NCBI RefSeq assembly: GCF_028069655.1
Contig: NZ_JAMCOS010000001.1
Coordinates: 4,990,001-5,054,000, forward strand
DNA: 64,000 nucleotides
Direction: 5' to 3'
Source of the DNA: Acidovorax sp. NCPPB 4044
GTDB taxonomy: Bacteria; Pseudomonadota; Gammaproteobacteria; Burkholderiales; Burkholderiaceae_C
Position 1 is the stretch's first letter. Every line of letters begins with the position of its first letter. The notes below the pieces were generated by a model. The model ran no database searches. It saw only the letters and a list, made by a program, of their open reading frames with translations, and had not been told where the DNA came from. This document shows positions 7,747 through 17,822 of the stretch, piece after piece. A program made the translations under genes and the position numbers.

Positions 7747-10497
7747 TCAGAGCGCCGGGCCGCCGAACACGGCGTGCCACAGCGCCAGCACCGCTTCGCG
7801 CTCCGCGCGCAGCGTGGCGGGCGCCACGCGCGTGGGTTCCTCGTTGAGCCGGGCGCGGTGCTGCACCTGCCGCAGCGCGCGGTAGGCGGTGGCCGCCGCC
7901 GAACCCACGCCGGCCGGCAGCAGGCCGGCGCTCTCCGCGCGCTGCAGCAAGGCGATGTTGCCGAGGTTGTCGCGCAGGCCCGGGTGGTCGCCCGAATGCG
8001 CGAGCACGAGGTACTGCACGGCGAACTCCGCATCCACCATGCCCCCCACGCTGTGCTTCACGTCGAACTGCTCCGGCGGCACCGGGTGCGCGGCGCGCAC
8101 GCGGTCGCGCATGGCGACGATCTCCGCATGCAGGCCGGCGGCATCGCGCGGCGCGGTGATGACCGCCGTGCGCACGGTGTCGAAGCGCTCGCGCAGCGCA
8201 TCGCTGCCGATCACGAAGCGCGCCCGCGTCATGGCCTGGTGCTCCCAGGTCCAGGCGGTGTTGCTGCCGCGCCGCTGCTGGTAGTTGGCGTAGGCGTCGA
8301 AGCCCGTGACCAGCAGGCCCGAGCTGCCGTTGGGCCGCAGCGCGGTGTCGATCTCGTACAGGTCGCCCTCGCCGGTCTTCACCGTGAGCCAGTTGATGAG
8401 CTTGCGCGCGAAGGCGGCATAGGCCTCGGGGGCGCGGTCGTCGTCGTCGTCGAACACGAAGACGATGTCCAGGTCGCTGCCGTAGCCCAGCTCCTTCCCG
8501 CCGAGCTTTCCGTAGCCGATGATCCCGAACTGCGGGATGTCGCGGTGCCGGTTGCGCAGCCGCTCCCAGCACCACTGCGTGGTCACGCGCAGCACGCTGT
8601 CGGCCAGCGCGGAGAGGTCGTCGGCCACCTGCTCGACGGTGATGCGGCGCTCCACGTCGCGCGCCAGGGTGCGGAAGGTCTCGGCGTGCTGCGCGCGGCG
8701 CAGCAGGTTGAGCAGGGCCTCGTCGTCGTCCTCGCCCGTGGACCGCAGCGAGGCGATGCGCGGGCCGAGCTCGCGCTCGAAATCCTCGGGCACGAAGCGC
8801 TCGGAGAGCAGCGCATCGCCGGCCAGCTCGTCGATCACGCCGGGGTGCTGCAGCATGTAGCGCGCGGGCCATTGCGCCGCGCCCAGCAGGTGCATGAGGT
8901 GCTCGTGCACCGAGGGCCGCTCCAGCAGCAGCGCCAAATAGCTCTCGCGGCGCAGCAGCGGCTCCAGCCAGGCCACCAGGCGCACGGCGGCGTCTTCGTT
9001 CACCCGGCCCTCGCCCAGCCAGCGCGCCGTGCGCTGCACCAGCCGGAAGAGCCGCGTGCGCGCCTCGTCGCGCAGCGCGGCCACGCGCGGGTGGTCCCGC
9101 CACTCGGCCACGCGCTCGCGCACCTTCGGGGGCAACTGCTCCAGCAGCGTGTCGAGTTCGGGCACGGGCGCGGACTGCGCGCGCGGGCCACCGCAACCGC
9201 CGCCGCTGCACTGGCGCTTTCCGGGGCCGCCCAGCAGCGTGTCGAATTCCTGCGCGACCAGCTCGCGGTGCGCATCGAGCTGGTGCAGGAAGGCGCAGCA
9301 GCCCATGCCCAGCGTGGCGGCGATCCAGGCGAGGTCGTCGTCGCGCGTGGGCAGCACATGGGTCTGCTGGTCGTCCAGGTACTGGATGCGGTGCTCCACG
9401 CGGCGCAGGAAGGTGTAGGCCTCGGCCAGCGCGTCGGCGGTCTCCTGCGGCATGAGCCCGGCGCGCGCGAGGCGCTGCAGGGCCTCCAGCGTGGGGCGGC
9501 AGCGCAGCTCGGGGAACTGCCCGCCGCGCACCACCTGCAGCAGCTGCACGATGAATTCGATCTCGCGGATGCCGCCGCGCGAGAGCTTCACGTCGTTGGC
9601 CCGCTCGGGGTGGCCGGCACTGCGCTTGGCCGCGTGGTCGCGGATCTGCCGGTGCAGCGAGCGCAGCGAATCGAACACGCTGTAGTCGAGGTAGCGGCGG
9701 AACACGAACGGCAGCACCACGGCGCGCAGGCCCTGCACCGCCGGGTGCGAGAGGCCGTCGCGCGGCGCCACGATGCGGCTCTTGAGCCAGGCGAAACGTT
9801 CCCACTCGCGCCCCTGCACCTGCAGGTATTCCTCCAGTGCCGCGAGCGAGAGGGCGGGCGGTCCCGAGTTGCCGTTGGGCCGCAGGGCCAGGTCCATGCG
9901 GAAGACGAAGCCGTGCTCGGTGGTCTCGCCCACCAGCGCGTGGACGGCCTTCACGGCGCGGCCGAAGTATTCCTGGTGCGAGAGCCGGCCCCGGCCTCCG
10001 TCGACGCCCGCGGTCTCGCCGTCGTGCTCGTAGACGTAGATGACGTCGATGTCGCTGGAGACGTTGAGTTCGCGCGCGCCGAGCTTGCCCATGCCCACGA
10101 TCCAGAGCGCCACGGGTTCGCCCTCCGGGCCGACCGGCGCGCCGTGGCGGGCGTCGAGTTCCTGGCGGGCATGGCGCAGGGCTTCGTCCAGCGCCAGCTC
10201 GGCCAGCTCGGTGGTCGCACGGGTGATGTCGGCGAGCGGGGCGCCGTCCTCGCAGTCCAGCCGCACGAGGCGCTCCATGACGAGCTGGCGCAGCACGCGC
10301 AGGGCCGCGCCGGTGTCGTGCCCGAGCGCGCGCAGGGCCGGCAGCGCCTGGGCCATGGTCTGCCGCGTGGGCGCGCCCGGCGGCAGCAGGGGCAGCTCGG
10401 ATGCGTAGCGGCGCAGCAGCCGCTGGTGGAATCGGGAATGGGAGGCGCCGCCGGCATCGGCCGGGAGCGCGCCCGGATCAGCGGAAGTTGCGGACAT
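7747..10497 (-). CDS. glnE: Bifunctional glutamine synthetase adenylyltransferase / adenylyl-removing enzyme
   Basis: About 916 residues from the ATG at 10497; upstream in-frame starts (for example 10557) would add a poorly conserved leader. The protein carries the two nucleotidyltransferase domains expected of GlnE. The N-terminal adenylyl-removing half has a G-x-x-D-x-D type motif in NVSSDIDVIYVYEHDGET. The C-terminal adenylyl-transferase half has GYGSDLDIVFVFDDDDD. Helical PII-response regions lie between and after them. It controls glutamine synthetase activity in response to nitrogen through PII. The gene stands alone, convergent with the chemoreceptor and divergent from yhdP across about 100 bp. 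The start codon is the only real uncertainty. Confidence 0.95.
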   Translation of the reverse strand: MSATSADPGALPADAGGASHSRFHQRLLRRYASELPLLPPGAPTRQTMAQALPALRALGHDTGAALRVLRQLVMERLVRLDCEDGAPLADITRATTELAELALDEALRHARQELDARHGAPVGPEGEPVALWIVGMGKLGARELNVSSDIDVIYVYEHDGETAGVDGGRGRLSHQEYFGRAVKAVHALVGETTEHGFVFRMDLALRPNGNSGPPALSLAALEEYLQVQGREWERFAWLKSRIVAPRDGLSHPAVQGLRAVVLPFVFRRYLDYSVFDSLRSLHRQIRDHAAKRSAGHPERANDVKLSRGGIREIEFIVQLLQVVRGGQFPELRCRPTLEALQRLARAGLMPQETADALAEAYTFLRRVEHRIQYLDDQQTHVLPTRDDDLAWIAATLGMGCCAFLHQLDAHRELVAQEFDTLLGGPGKRQCSGGGCGGPRAQSAPVPELDTLLEQLPPKVRERVAEWRDHPRVAALRDEARTRLFRLVQRTARWLGEGRVNEDAAVRLVAWLEPLLRRESYLALLLERPSVHEHLMHLLGAAQWPARYMLQHPGVIDELAGDALLSERFVPEDFERELGPRIASLRSTGEDDDEALLNLLRRAQHAETFRTLARDVERRITVEQVADDLSALADSVLRVTTQWCWERLRNRHRDIPQFGIIGYGKLGGKELGYGSDLDIVFVFDDDDDRAPEAYAAFARKLINWLTVKTGEGDLYEIDTALRPNGSSGLLVTGFDAYANYQQRRGSNTAWTWEHQAMTRARFVIGSDALRERFDTVRTAVITAPRDAAGLHAEIVAMRDRVRAAHPVPPEQFDVKHSVGGMVDAEFAVQYLVLAHSGDHPGLRDNLGNIALLQRAESAGLLPAGVGSAAATAYRALRQVQHRARLNEEPTRVAPATLRAEREAVLALWHAVFGGPAL

Positions 10498-10599
10498 AAG
10501 GCAAGGAAGAGGCTCCGAAAGCGTACATACCGACACCCTTTGGGGCTGAACCCGCACAGCGGGCGCGGGTCATAATTCCTGCCACATCCAAGCCCACCC

Positions 10600-13500
10600 A
10601 TGATTGAGACGACACCGCACCCCTCCCGCCTGCTTCGATGCATGGCGGGCCTTGCGCGGTGGTCACTGGGGTTGCTGATCGCCTTCTGGCTCCTGGTGAC
10701 CGTGGCCTGGGGGGTGCTCCACGGCTGGATTGTGCCGCGAATCGGAGAGTGGCGTTCTCAGCTGGAAGCCCGTGCCACGCAGGCTTTGGGGATACCCGTG
10801 CGCATCGGCGCGCTGTCCGCGCGATCCGAAGGACTGGTGCCCACCATCGAGCTGCTCGACGTGGCCCTGCTCGATCCGCAGGGCCGCGAGGCGCTGCGCC
10901 TGCCGCGCGTGGTGGCCGCGCTCTCGCCGAGGTCGGCGCTGCGCCTGGGATTCGAGCAGCTCTACATCGAACGTCCCGAACTGGATGTGCGCCGCGAGGC
11001 CGATGGCCGCCTGATCGTCGGCGGCGTCACGATGCACAGCGACGTGGGCCCGGGCGAGGGCAGCGCCATGGGCGACTGGCTGTTCTCGCAGGGCGAGGTC
11101 GCGCTGCGCGGGGGCACAGTGCGCTGGACCGACGCGCAGCGCGGCGCGCCGCCGCTGGAGCTGTCCGGCGTGGACATCGTGCTGCGCAACCGGGGCTGGC
11201 GCCACGCCATGCGGCTGGATGCCACGCCGCCGGCCGCCTGGGGCGACCGCTTCACGCTCATGGGCCAGTTCCGGCAACCGCTCCTGACCACCCACGGCGG
11301 TGCGTGGAAGCAGTGGAGCGGCCAGCTGTTCGCGCAGTTCGCGCGGGTGGATGTCTCGCGGCTGCGCCAGCATGCGGACATCGAGGGCATCGAGGTGGCA
11401 CAGGGCCGCGGTGCCCTGCGCGCCTGGATCGACGTGCGCCGCGGCGAAGTGTCCGGCGGCACGGCGGATGTGGCGCTCGCCGACGTGGACGCCACGCTGG
11501 GCACCGGGCTGGAGCCCCTTGCCCTCGCCTCGGTGGCGGGCCGCGTGGGCGGCCGTTGGCTGGAGGGCGGTTTCGAGGCCCGCACCGAAGGGCTGCAGTT
11601 CCTCACGCGCGATGGCCTGCGCTGGCCGGGCGGCAACGCCATGGTGCGCCAGGCCGGCAAGGACCCCGCGGCCCCGGAGCGCGCGCAGGGCGAGTTGCGC
11701 GCGGACCGGCTCGACCTGGCGGCGCTGGCCCAGATCGCCAGCCGACTGCCCCTGGGCGATGCGCTGCATTCGGCGCTGGCGCGTTTCGGTCCGCGCGGCA
11801 CCGTGGAAGAGGTGCAGGCGAGCTGGCGCGGTCCGCTCGAAGCCCCCCGCCAGTACCAGGCCCGGGGCCGCATCGCGGGGCTGGCATTGGCCGACGGCGG
11901 GGGCGACCGGCCTTCCGGCGTGCCGGGTGTGCGGGGTGCGGCGGTGGATTTCGAGCTCACGCAGGCGGGCGGCAAGGCGTCGCTTGCGATCGAGAACGGT
12001 GCGCTGGTGCTGCCCGAGGTCTTCGAGGACGCCACCGTGCCCGTGGACCGGCTCTCGGCCAACGTGCGCTGGCAGCGCGAGGGCGAGCGCATGGCCGTGC
12101 AGGTGCCCGACCTGCAGTTCGCCAACGCCGATGCGCAGGGCGAGGCCCGGATCGCGTGGGCCACCGGCAATCCGAAGCCGTCGTCCGGCCGTTCCCGCTA
12201 TCCCGGCGTGCTGGACCTGGCCGGAACGCTGCACCGCGCCGACGGTACGCGCGTGCACCGCTACCTGCCGCTGTCCATCCCTGCCGACACGCGGCACTAC
12301 GTGCGCGATGCCGTGACGGCCGGCTCCGCGTCGGGCGTGCAGTTCCGCGTCAAGGGCGACCTGCACGACATCCCCTTCAACCACCCCGGGCAGGGCGAAT
12401 TCCACATCGCCGCCAAGGTGAAGGATGTGACCTATGCCTACGTGCCGCCAGGCCTGCAGCACACCGGCGACCCCGTATGGCCCGCGCTCACGCAGCTGGC
12501 CGGCGAGCTGGTGTTCGACCGCTCCAGCATGGCGGTGCGTGGCGCGACCGGCAGCTTCGCCGGATCGCCCCGGCTGCGCGTGGCCAAGGTGGAGGCGCGC
12601 ATTCCCGACCTCGCGCACAGCGTCGTGGGCGTGAACGCCCAGGCGCAGGGGCCGCTTGCCGACATGCTCGCCTTCATGGCGGGCTCGCCGCTGTCGCGCC
12701 TCACGTCGCATGCGCTGGACGAGACGACCGGCACCGGCAACGCGGAGCTGCAGCTCGCCCTCAGCCTGCCGATCAGCCACATCGACCAGTCCAAGGTGCA
12801 GGGCAGTGTCGCGCTCTCGGGCAACGATGTGCGCATCACGCCCGACGTGCCGCTCATCGCCCGTGCGCGCGGCGCCGTGCAGTTCAGCGATACCGGCTTC
12901 ACGCTGTCGGGCGTGCAGGGGCGCGCGCTGGGTGGCGACCTCCGGCTCGAAGGCGGGATGCGCCAGGCCGCGGGCGGCGCGCAGGAGGCCACCGTGCTGG
13001 TGCGCGGCCAGGGCGTGGCCACGGCCGAGGGCTTGCGGCAGGCCGCGCAGTGGCCCGGCGTGCCCGAACTGGCCAGCCACGCCGCGGGGAGCGCGGCCTA
13101 CGCGCTGACCCTGGGGGTGCGCCGCGGCGTTCCCGAAGTGCTGGTGACGACCAACCTGCAGGGCATGGCACTTTCGTTGCCGGCCCCGCTGGGCAAGGCG
13201 GCGGAGGCGGCGATGCCGGTGCGCTACGAATCGCAGCTCACGCGCGAGTCGCTGGCGGCGGCTCCCAACCCGGCCGTGCCCGGCGGGACGGTGCCCCCGC
13301 TGCGCGAGCAACTGGTCCTCGAGGTGGGCGGTGTCGGCTCCGCCACCTATGTGATCGAACGCACCACGCCCCAGCCGCGCGTGGTGCGCGGCGCCATCGC
13401 CATCGGGCTCGCGCCGGGCGAGGCGGCGGCCATGCCCGAGCACGGGGTGTCGGCCAACGTGCGCACGGCCCATCTGGACGTGGATGCGTGGAAGAGCGCC

Positions 13501-14847
13501 TTCGCGGCGACTGCATCCCCATCGGGGGCGGGGGCTTCGGCGGAAGGCGCTCCGCCCCCTGCGCCGGAGGCCGCGAGGGGCCGCATGCCGGCGGGCGGCG
13601 CCCAGGAATTCCTGCCCACGGTCCTGGCCGCCCGCGCGCAGACGCTCGTGCTGCACGGCCGCACGCTGCACGACGTGGTGGCCGGCGGATCGCGCGAGGG
13701 CGCCAGCTGGCGTGCCAACCTGGAGGCGCGCGAACTCGGCGGCTATGTGGAATACCACCCCGAAGACGGCGCGGGCGGCCGGGTCTTCGCCCGTCTCTCG
13801 CGGCTTTCCGTGCCGCAGAGCGAGGCGCAGGAGGTCGAGGAATCGCTGCTGGACAGCCGCCAGGCCGATGCCGCGTTGCCGGCCCTGGACATCGTGGTGC
13901 AGGATTTCGAGCTGCGCGGGCGCCGCCTGGGCCGTGTCGAGATCGAGGCCCAGAACCGCGGCGGCGACGGCGCGCAGCGCGAATGGCGCCTGTCCAAGCT
14001 CAATTTCTCGGTGCCCGAGGCCACGTTCTCGTCGAGCGGCAATTGGGTGATGGTGGGCGGTGGCGGCGCGTCCGACGCGCGGCGCCGCACGGTGATGAAT
14101 TTCCGGCTCGACATCCGCGATTCGGGCGACCTGCTGGCGCGGTTCGGCATGGACGGCGTCGTGCGACGCGGCAAGGGCCGCATGGAAGGGCAGGTGGCCT
14201 GGATGGGCGCGCCGCTGAGCCCCGACTACCGCTCCATGACGGGCCAGGTGAACGTGAATGTGGAATCGGGCCAGTTCCTCAAGGCCGACCCGGGCCTGGC
14301 CAAGCTGCTGAGCGTGCTGAGCCTGCAATCGCTGCCGCGCCGGCTCACGCTCGACTTCCGCGATGTGTTCAGCGAAGGCTTCGCGTTCGACTTCGTGCGC
14401 GGCGACGTGCGCATCGACGAAGGCGTTGCCCTCACCAACAACCTGCAGATGAAGGGCGTGAACGCCGCGGTCCTGATGGAGGGCAGCGCCGACCTCGACC
14501 GCGAGACGCAGAACCTGCACGTGGTGGTGGTGCCCGAGATCAACGCGATGACGGCTTCGCTGGTCGCGACGGCGATCAACCCCGTGGTGGGGCTCGGCAG
14601 CTTCCTGGCGCAGGTGTTCCTGCGCGGCCCGCTCATCCAGGCGGCGACGCAGGAGTTCCGCATCGACGGCACGTGGGCCGATCCGCGCATCGCGCGCGTG
14701 CCGCGACGCCGGATCGGTTCCGGTCCGGCGGATGCCGCGCCCACCACTGCCCCCTCCCCCGCCGAGGAAGCGGCCAGCCCGGCCGTTCCCGCGGCCTCCA
14801 ACCGCAAGATGCCCGCCGCCCGCAGCCCCGAGGAGAACGATTCATGA
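10600..14847 (+). CDS. YhdP-family AsmA-like protein (DUF3971), phospholipid transport to the outer membrane
   Basis: 1415 residues starting at ATG 10600. A single N-terminal membrane anchor (about residues 18-40) is followed by a very long beta-rich periplasmic region of the kind that forms a lipid-carrying bridge in YhdP/AsmA proteins. Its length is close to that of E. coli YhdP (about 1270). The C-terminal part (GQVNVNVESGQFLKADPGLAKLLSVLSLQSLPRRL, followed by DFRDVFSEGFAFD) is the characteristic YhdP/AsmA-C segment. A low-complexity Ala/Pro tail ends the protein. The stop codon overlaps the start of the nitrilase gene (ATGA), so the two are translationally coupled. The role in moving phospholipid across the periplasm is known for the family, not shown here. 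Confidence 0.88.
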   Translation: MIETTPHPSRLLRCMAGLARWSLGLLIAFWLLVTVAWGVLHGWIVPRIGEWRSQLEARATQALGIPVRIGALSARSEGLVPTIELLDVALLDPQGREALRLPRVVAALSPRSALRLGFEQLYIERPELDVRREADGRLIVGGVTMHSDVGPGEGSAMGDWLFSQGEVALRGGTVRWTDAQRGAPPLELSGVDIVLRNRGWRHAMRLDATPPAAWGDRFTLMGQFRQPLLTTHGGAWKQWSGQLFAQFARVDVSRLRQHADIEGIEVAQGRGALRAWIDVRRGEVSGGTADVALADVDATLGTGLEPLALASVAGRVGGRWLEGGFEARTEGLQFLTRDGLRWPGGNAMVRQAGKDPAAPERAQGELRADRLDLAALAQIASRLPLGDALHSALARFGPRGTVEEVQASWRGPLEAPRQYQARGRIAGLALADGGGDRPSGVPGVRGAAVDFELTQAGGKASLAIENGALVLPEVFEDATVPVDRLSANVRWQREGERMAVQVPDLQFANADAQGEARIAWATGNPKPSSGRSRYPGVLDLAGTLHRADGTRVHRYLPLSIPADTRHYVRDAVTAGSASGVQFRVKGDLHDIPFNHPGQGEFHIAAKVKDVTYAYVPPGLQHTGDPVWPALTQLAGELVFDRSSMAVRGATGSFAGSPRLRVAKVEARIPDLAHSVVGVNAQAQGPLADMLAFMAGSPLSRLTSHALDETTGTGNAELQLALSLPISHIDQSKVQGSVALSGNDVRITPDVPLIARARGAVQFSDTGFTLSGVQGRALGGDLRLEGGMRQAAGGAQEATVLVRGQGVATAEGLRQAAQWPGVPELASHAAGSAAYALTLGVRRGVPEVLVTTNLQGMALSLPAPLGKAAEAAMPVRYESQLTRESLAAAPNPAVPGGTVPPLREQLVLEVGGVGSATYVIERTTPQPRVVRGAIAIGLAPGEAAAMPEHGVSANVRTAHLDVDAWKSAFAATASPSGAGASAEGAPPPAPEAARGRMPAGGAQEFLPTVLAARAQTLVLHGRTLHDVVAGGSREGASWRANLEARELGGYVEYHPEDGAGGRVFARLSRLSVPQSEAQEVEESLLDSRQADAALPALDIVVQDFELRGRRLGRVEIEAQNRGGDGAQREWRLSKLNFSVPEATFSSSGNWVMVGGGGASDARRRTVMNFRLDIRDSGDLLARFGMDGVVRRGKGRMEGQVAWMGAPLSPDYRSMTGQVNVNVESGQFLKADPGLAKLLSVLSLQSLPRRLTLDFRDVFSEGFAFDFVRGDVRIDEGVALTNNLQMKGVNAAVLMEGSADLDRETQNLHVVVVPEINAMTASLVATAINPVVGLGSFLAQVFLRGPLIQAATQEFRIDGTWADPRIARVPRRRIGSGPADAAPTTAPSPAEEAASPAVPAASNRKMPAARSPEENDS

Positions 14848-15662
14848 TGAAAGCCGCCGCGTTGCAGATGGTTTCCGGCCTGCAGGTGCAGGACAACCTC
14901 CAGCAGGCCCGCCGGCTGCTGGAAGACGCTGCCGCGCAGGGCGTGGAGCTGGCCGCGCTGCCCGAGTACTTCTGCGCCATGGGCGCGCGCGATACCGACA
15001 AGCTCGCCCTGCGCGAGGCGCTGGGCGAGGGCGCCATCCAGGATTTCCTGGCCGGGGCCGCGCGCGATCTGGGGCTGTGGATCGTGGGCGGCACGCTGCC
15101 GCTGCGGTGCGGCAGCGACCGCCACGTGCGCAACACCACGCTCGTCTTCTCGCCCGCCGGGGAGCGCGTGGCGCGCTACGACAAGATCCACCTGTTCCGC
15201 TTCGACAACGGCCGCGAGCGTTTCGACGAAGCCGCGGTGATCGAGGCCGGCAGCGCGCCCGTGCACTTCGACATGGCCGCGCGCGACGGCTCCGCCTGGC
15301 GCGTGGGCCTGTCGGTGTGCTACGACCTGCGCTTTCCGGAGCTGTACCGGGCCCATGCGCGCGCGGGCGCCGACGTGCTGCTGGTGCCCAGCGCCTTCAC
15401 CCACACCACGGGCCAGGCGCATTGGTACGTGCTGCTGCGCGCCCGCGCGGTGGAAAACCTGGCCTACGTGATCGCGCCGGCCCAGGGAGGCCTGCACGAG
15501 AACGGACGGCGCACCTGGGGCCACAGCATGGTGGTGGAGCCCTGGGGCCAGGTGCTGGCGCAATGCGCCGAAGGCCCTGCCGTGGTGGCGGGCCTGCTCG
15601 ACGCGGCCCATCTGAAGCAGGTGCGTGCCCAGCTGCCGGCGCTGGACCACCGCGTGCTCTGA
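14844..15662 (+). CDS. Carbon-nitrogen hydrolase (Nit1-type / deaminated glutathione amidase-like)
   Basis: 272 residues; the start overlaps the yhdP stop by 4 bp. The nitrilase-superfamily catalytic triad is intact: E41 (LPEYF), K114 (RYDKIHLF) and C159 (SVCYDLRFPELYR). The last motif is typical of the Nit1/Nit2 omega-amidase and deaminated-glutathione amidase branch, so metabolite repair is the most likely role. An aliphatic amidase cannot be excluded. The coupling to yhdP is commonly seen in this family of bacteria and probably reflects operon history rather than shared function. Confidence 0.88.
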   Translation: MMKAAALQMVSGLQVQDNLQQARRLLEDAAAQGVELAALPEYFCAMGARDTDKLALREALGEGAIQDFLAGAARDLGLWIVGGTLPLRCGSDRHVRNTTLVFSPAGERVARYDKIHLFRFDNGRERFDEAAVIEAGSAPVHFDMAARDGSAWRVGLSVCYDLRFPELYRAHARAGADVLLVPSAFTHTTGQAHWYVLLRARAVENLAYVIAPAQGGLHENGRRTWGHSMVVEPWGQVLAQCAEGPAVVAGLLDAAHLKQVRAQLPALDHRVL

Positions 15663-15668
15663 GCTACC

Positions 15669-17822
15669 GTGAGCGCCCACCTCCCCGCCGACGCCCCGGC
15701 CGCCGCTTCCCCGGCCCTCGAACCCGAGGCGGCTGCGCAGGCGGGAGGCGGCGTGCCTTTGCCCCCCGGCACGCTGAGCCGCTGGCCATGGCGCCGGTGG
15801 CACATCGCCTGGCGGCGCTGGTCGCTCTGGACGGCGCTGGTGCTGCTGGTGGCCGGCATGCTGGTCACGCAGGTCTGGCTGGCGGGCCGGTACGAAGCCA
15901 CCGAGGTGCAGAACCGCCTTGACCGCGACGCCGCCGATGCCGTGTCCGACATCCGCACCGGCTTCACGCACAACCTCCAGAACCTGCAGGCGCTGCAGGC
16001 CGGCGATCCCGACATCGCGAGCTGGGAGAACCGCGCCGGCCGGCTGCTGAGCGTGCGGCGCGAGCTGGTGCGCATCGAGTGGCGCGAGCCGTCGCTGCGC
16101 GTGCGGGCCCATGCCGAGACCCCGTACCGCCCGGTGCAGTGGGATGCCGATGCGCGCGGCGGCAACCATTCCAACGTCGCCCTGGCCTGCGGCAACGCGC
16201 GGCGCGTGGGCGGCCCCTCGTATTCGGGCAGCTACTACCAGCCCCTGGGCGACGGGCGCGGCACCGAGATGATGGAGCTGTGCATTCCGCTCACGAACGA
16301 AGGGCAGAACACCGGTTACCTCGTCGCCACGCTGTCGCTGCAGAACGTGCTGGTGGAGATGGTGGTGCCCGGCCTCAAGCGCGGGCAGGAAGTCTCCTTC
16401 ACCGAGGCCGACGGCACGCGGCTCGCCATGGTGGGCGCCAACCGCCGCGGCACGCGCATGTTCACCACGCAGCAGCTCTTCGACCTGCCGGGCACGGCCC
16501 TGGTGCTGCGCATGGACAGCTGGCACACGGCGCCCAGCGTGTTCCCCAACGTGCTTACCGCGCTGGTCACGGCCATGTCGATCGCGCTCGTCACCGTGCT
16601 GGTGGTGCTGGTGCGCGACAACCGGCGGCGCCTGCGCGCCGAGCGCGACCTGGGCGACGCGCTGGCCTTCCGCAAGGCCATGGAAGACTCGCTCGTCACG
16701 GGGCTGCGCGCACGCGACCTGCAGGGGCGCATCACCTACGTGAACCCGGCCTTCTGCGAAATGGTGGGCTTCTCGGCGCCGGAACTGCTGGGCCAGGCCG
16801 ACCGGCTGCCCTACTGGCCGCCCGAGTTCGCCGACGAGTACCGCCGCCGGCAGGTGGGGCGGCTCTCCGGGCAGCACCCGCCGCCGCGCGAGGGCTACGA
16901 GTCCACCTTCATGCGCAAGGACGGCACGCGCTTTCCGGTGATGATCTTCGAGGCGCCGCTCATCAACGCGCAGGGCCTGCACACCGGCTGGATGAGCGCA
17001 TTCCTCGACGTGAGCGAGCAGCGCCGCATCGAGGAACTCTCGCGCGCCTCGCAGGAGCGCCTGCAGGCCACCGCACGGCTGGCCACGGTGGGCGAGATGG
17101 CATCGCTGCTGAGCCACGAGCTGAACCAGCCGCTGGCGGCCATCGCCAGCTATGCCTCGGGCTCGCTCAACCTGCTGGGCACGCCCCACGCCTCCGAGCC
17201 GCCCGCCACCCACCTGCCGGACGTGCGCGTGGCGCTGCAGCGCATCGCCCAGCAGGCCGAGCGTGCCGGCCGCGTGATCAAGAGCGTGCACGACTTCGTG
17301 CGCCGCCGTGACCAGACGCGCGAGCCCGTCGCCGCCGAGGACCTGCTCGAAGCGGTGCTGCCGCTGATCCGCCTGCAGGCCCACAAGCTGCGCGTGCAGA
17401 TCCGCATCGCCGTGGAGCCGCAGCTTCCCCGGGTGCTGTGCGACCGCACGATGGTCGAGCAGGTGCTGCTCAACCTGGCGCGCAATTCCATGCAGGCCAT
17501 GGACGGCCCCGGCACGCCGCAGCGGTTGCTGGAGCTGCGCGTGCGGCGCGCGGCCTCCAACGCGCAGAACGCCTGGCTCGAATTCCAGGTGATCGACTGC
17601 GGCCCCGGCATTCCCGACGACGTGGGCGCCAAGCTGTTCACGCCCTTCTTCACCACCCGCGCGGAGGGCATGGGCCTGGGGCTCAGCCTGTGCCGCACGG
17701 TGGTCGAGCAGCACGGCGGCTTCCTGGGCCATGCGCCCCAGGCGCCGCGTGGTACGGTATTCACTTTCACCCTGCCGGCGTGCCCCGCTGCCGGCGCCGC
17801 CCCCGAACCCCCCGACGCCTGA
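15669..17822 (+). CDS. PAS-containing sensor histidine kinase (DctS/FixL-like)
   Basis: 717 residues. The start appears to be GTG at 15669, 6 bp after the nitrilase stop. A Pro/Ala-rich cytoplasmic leader precedes membrane helix 1 (about 54-74). A large periplasmic sensing region (about 75-290) follows, then membrane helix 2 (about 292-313), a PAS domain (about 340-450) and a kinase core with the phosphoacceptor in LLSHELNQPL (H483). ATP-binding N (NLARNSMQAM), G1 (DCGPGIP), F and G2 (GMGLGLSL) boxes follow. This is the HPK4 type seen in DctS, FixL and TtrS. The response regulator gene starts within its stop codon. A dicarboxylate or respiratory signal is a family-based guess; no dct transporter is present in the window. 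Confidence 0.9.
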   Translation: MSAHLPADAPAAASPALEPEAAAQAGGGVPLPPGTLSRWPWRRWHIAWRRWSLWTALVLLVAGMLVTQVWLAGRYEATEVQNRLDRDAADAVSDIRTGFTHNLQNLQALQAGDPDIASWENRAGRLLSVRRELVRIEWREPSLRVRAHAETPYRPVQWDADARGGNHSNVALACGNARRVGGPSYSGSYYQPLGDGRGTEMMELCIPLTNEGQNTGYLVATLSLQNVLVEMVVPGLKRGQEVSFTEADGTRLAMVGANRRGTRMFTTQQLFDLPGTALVLRMDSWHTAPSVFPNVLTALVTAMSIALVTVLVVLVRDNRRRLRAERDLGDALAFRKAMEDSLVTGLRARDLQGRITYVNPAFCEMVGFSAPELLGQADRLPYWPPEFADEYRRRQVGRLSGQHPPPREGYESTFMRKDGTRFPVMIFEAPLINAQGLHTGWMSAFLDVSEQRRIEELSRASQERLQATARLATVGEMASLLSHELNQPLAAIASYASGSLNLLGTPHASEPPATHLPDVRVALQRIAQQAERAGRVIKSVHDFVRRRDQTREPVAAEDLLEAVLPLIRLQAHKLRVQIRIAVEPQLPRVLCDRTMVEQVLLNLARNSMQAMDGPGTPQRLLELRVRRAASNAQNAWLEFQVIDCGPGIPDDVGAKLFTPFFTTRAEGMGLGLSLCRTVVEQHGGFLGHAPQAPRGTVFTFTLPACPAAGAAPEPPDA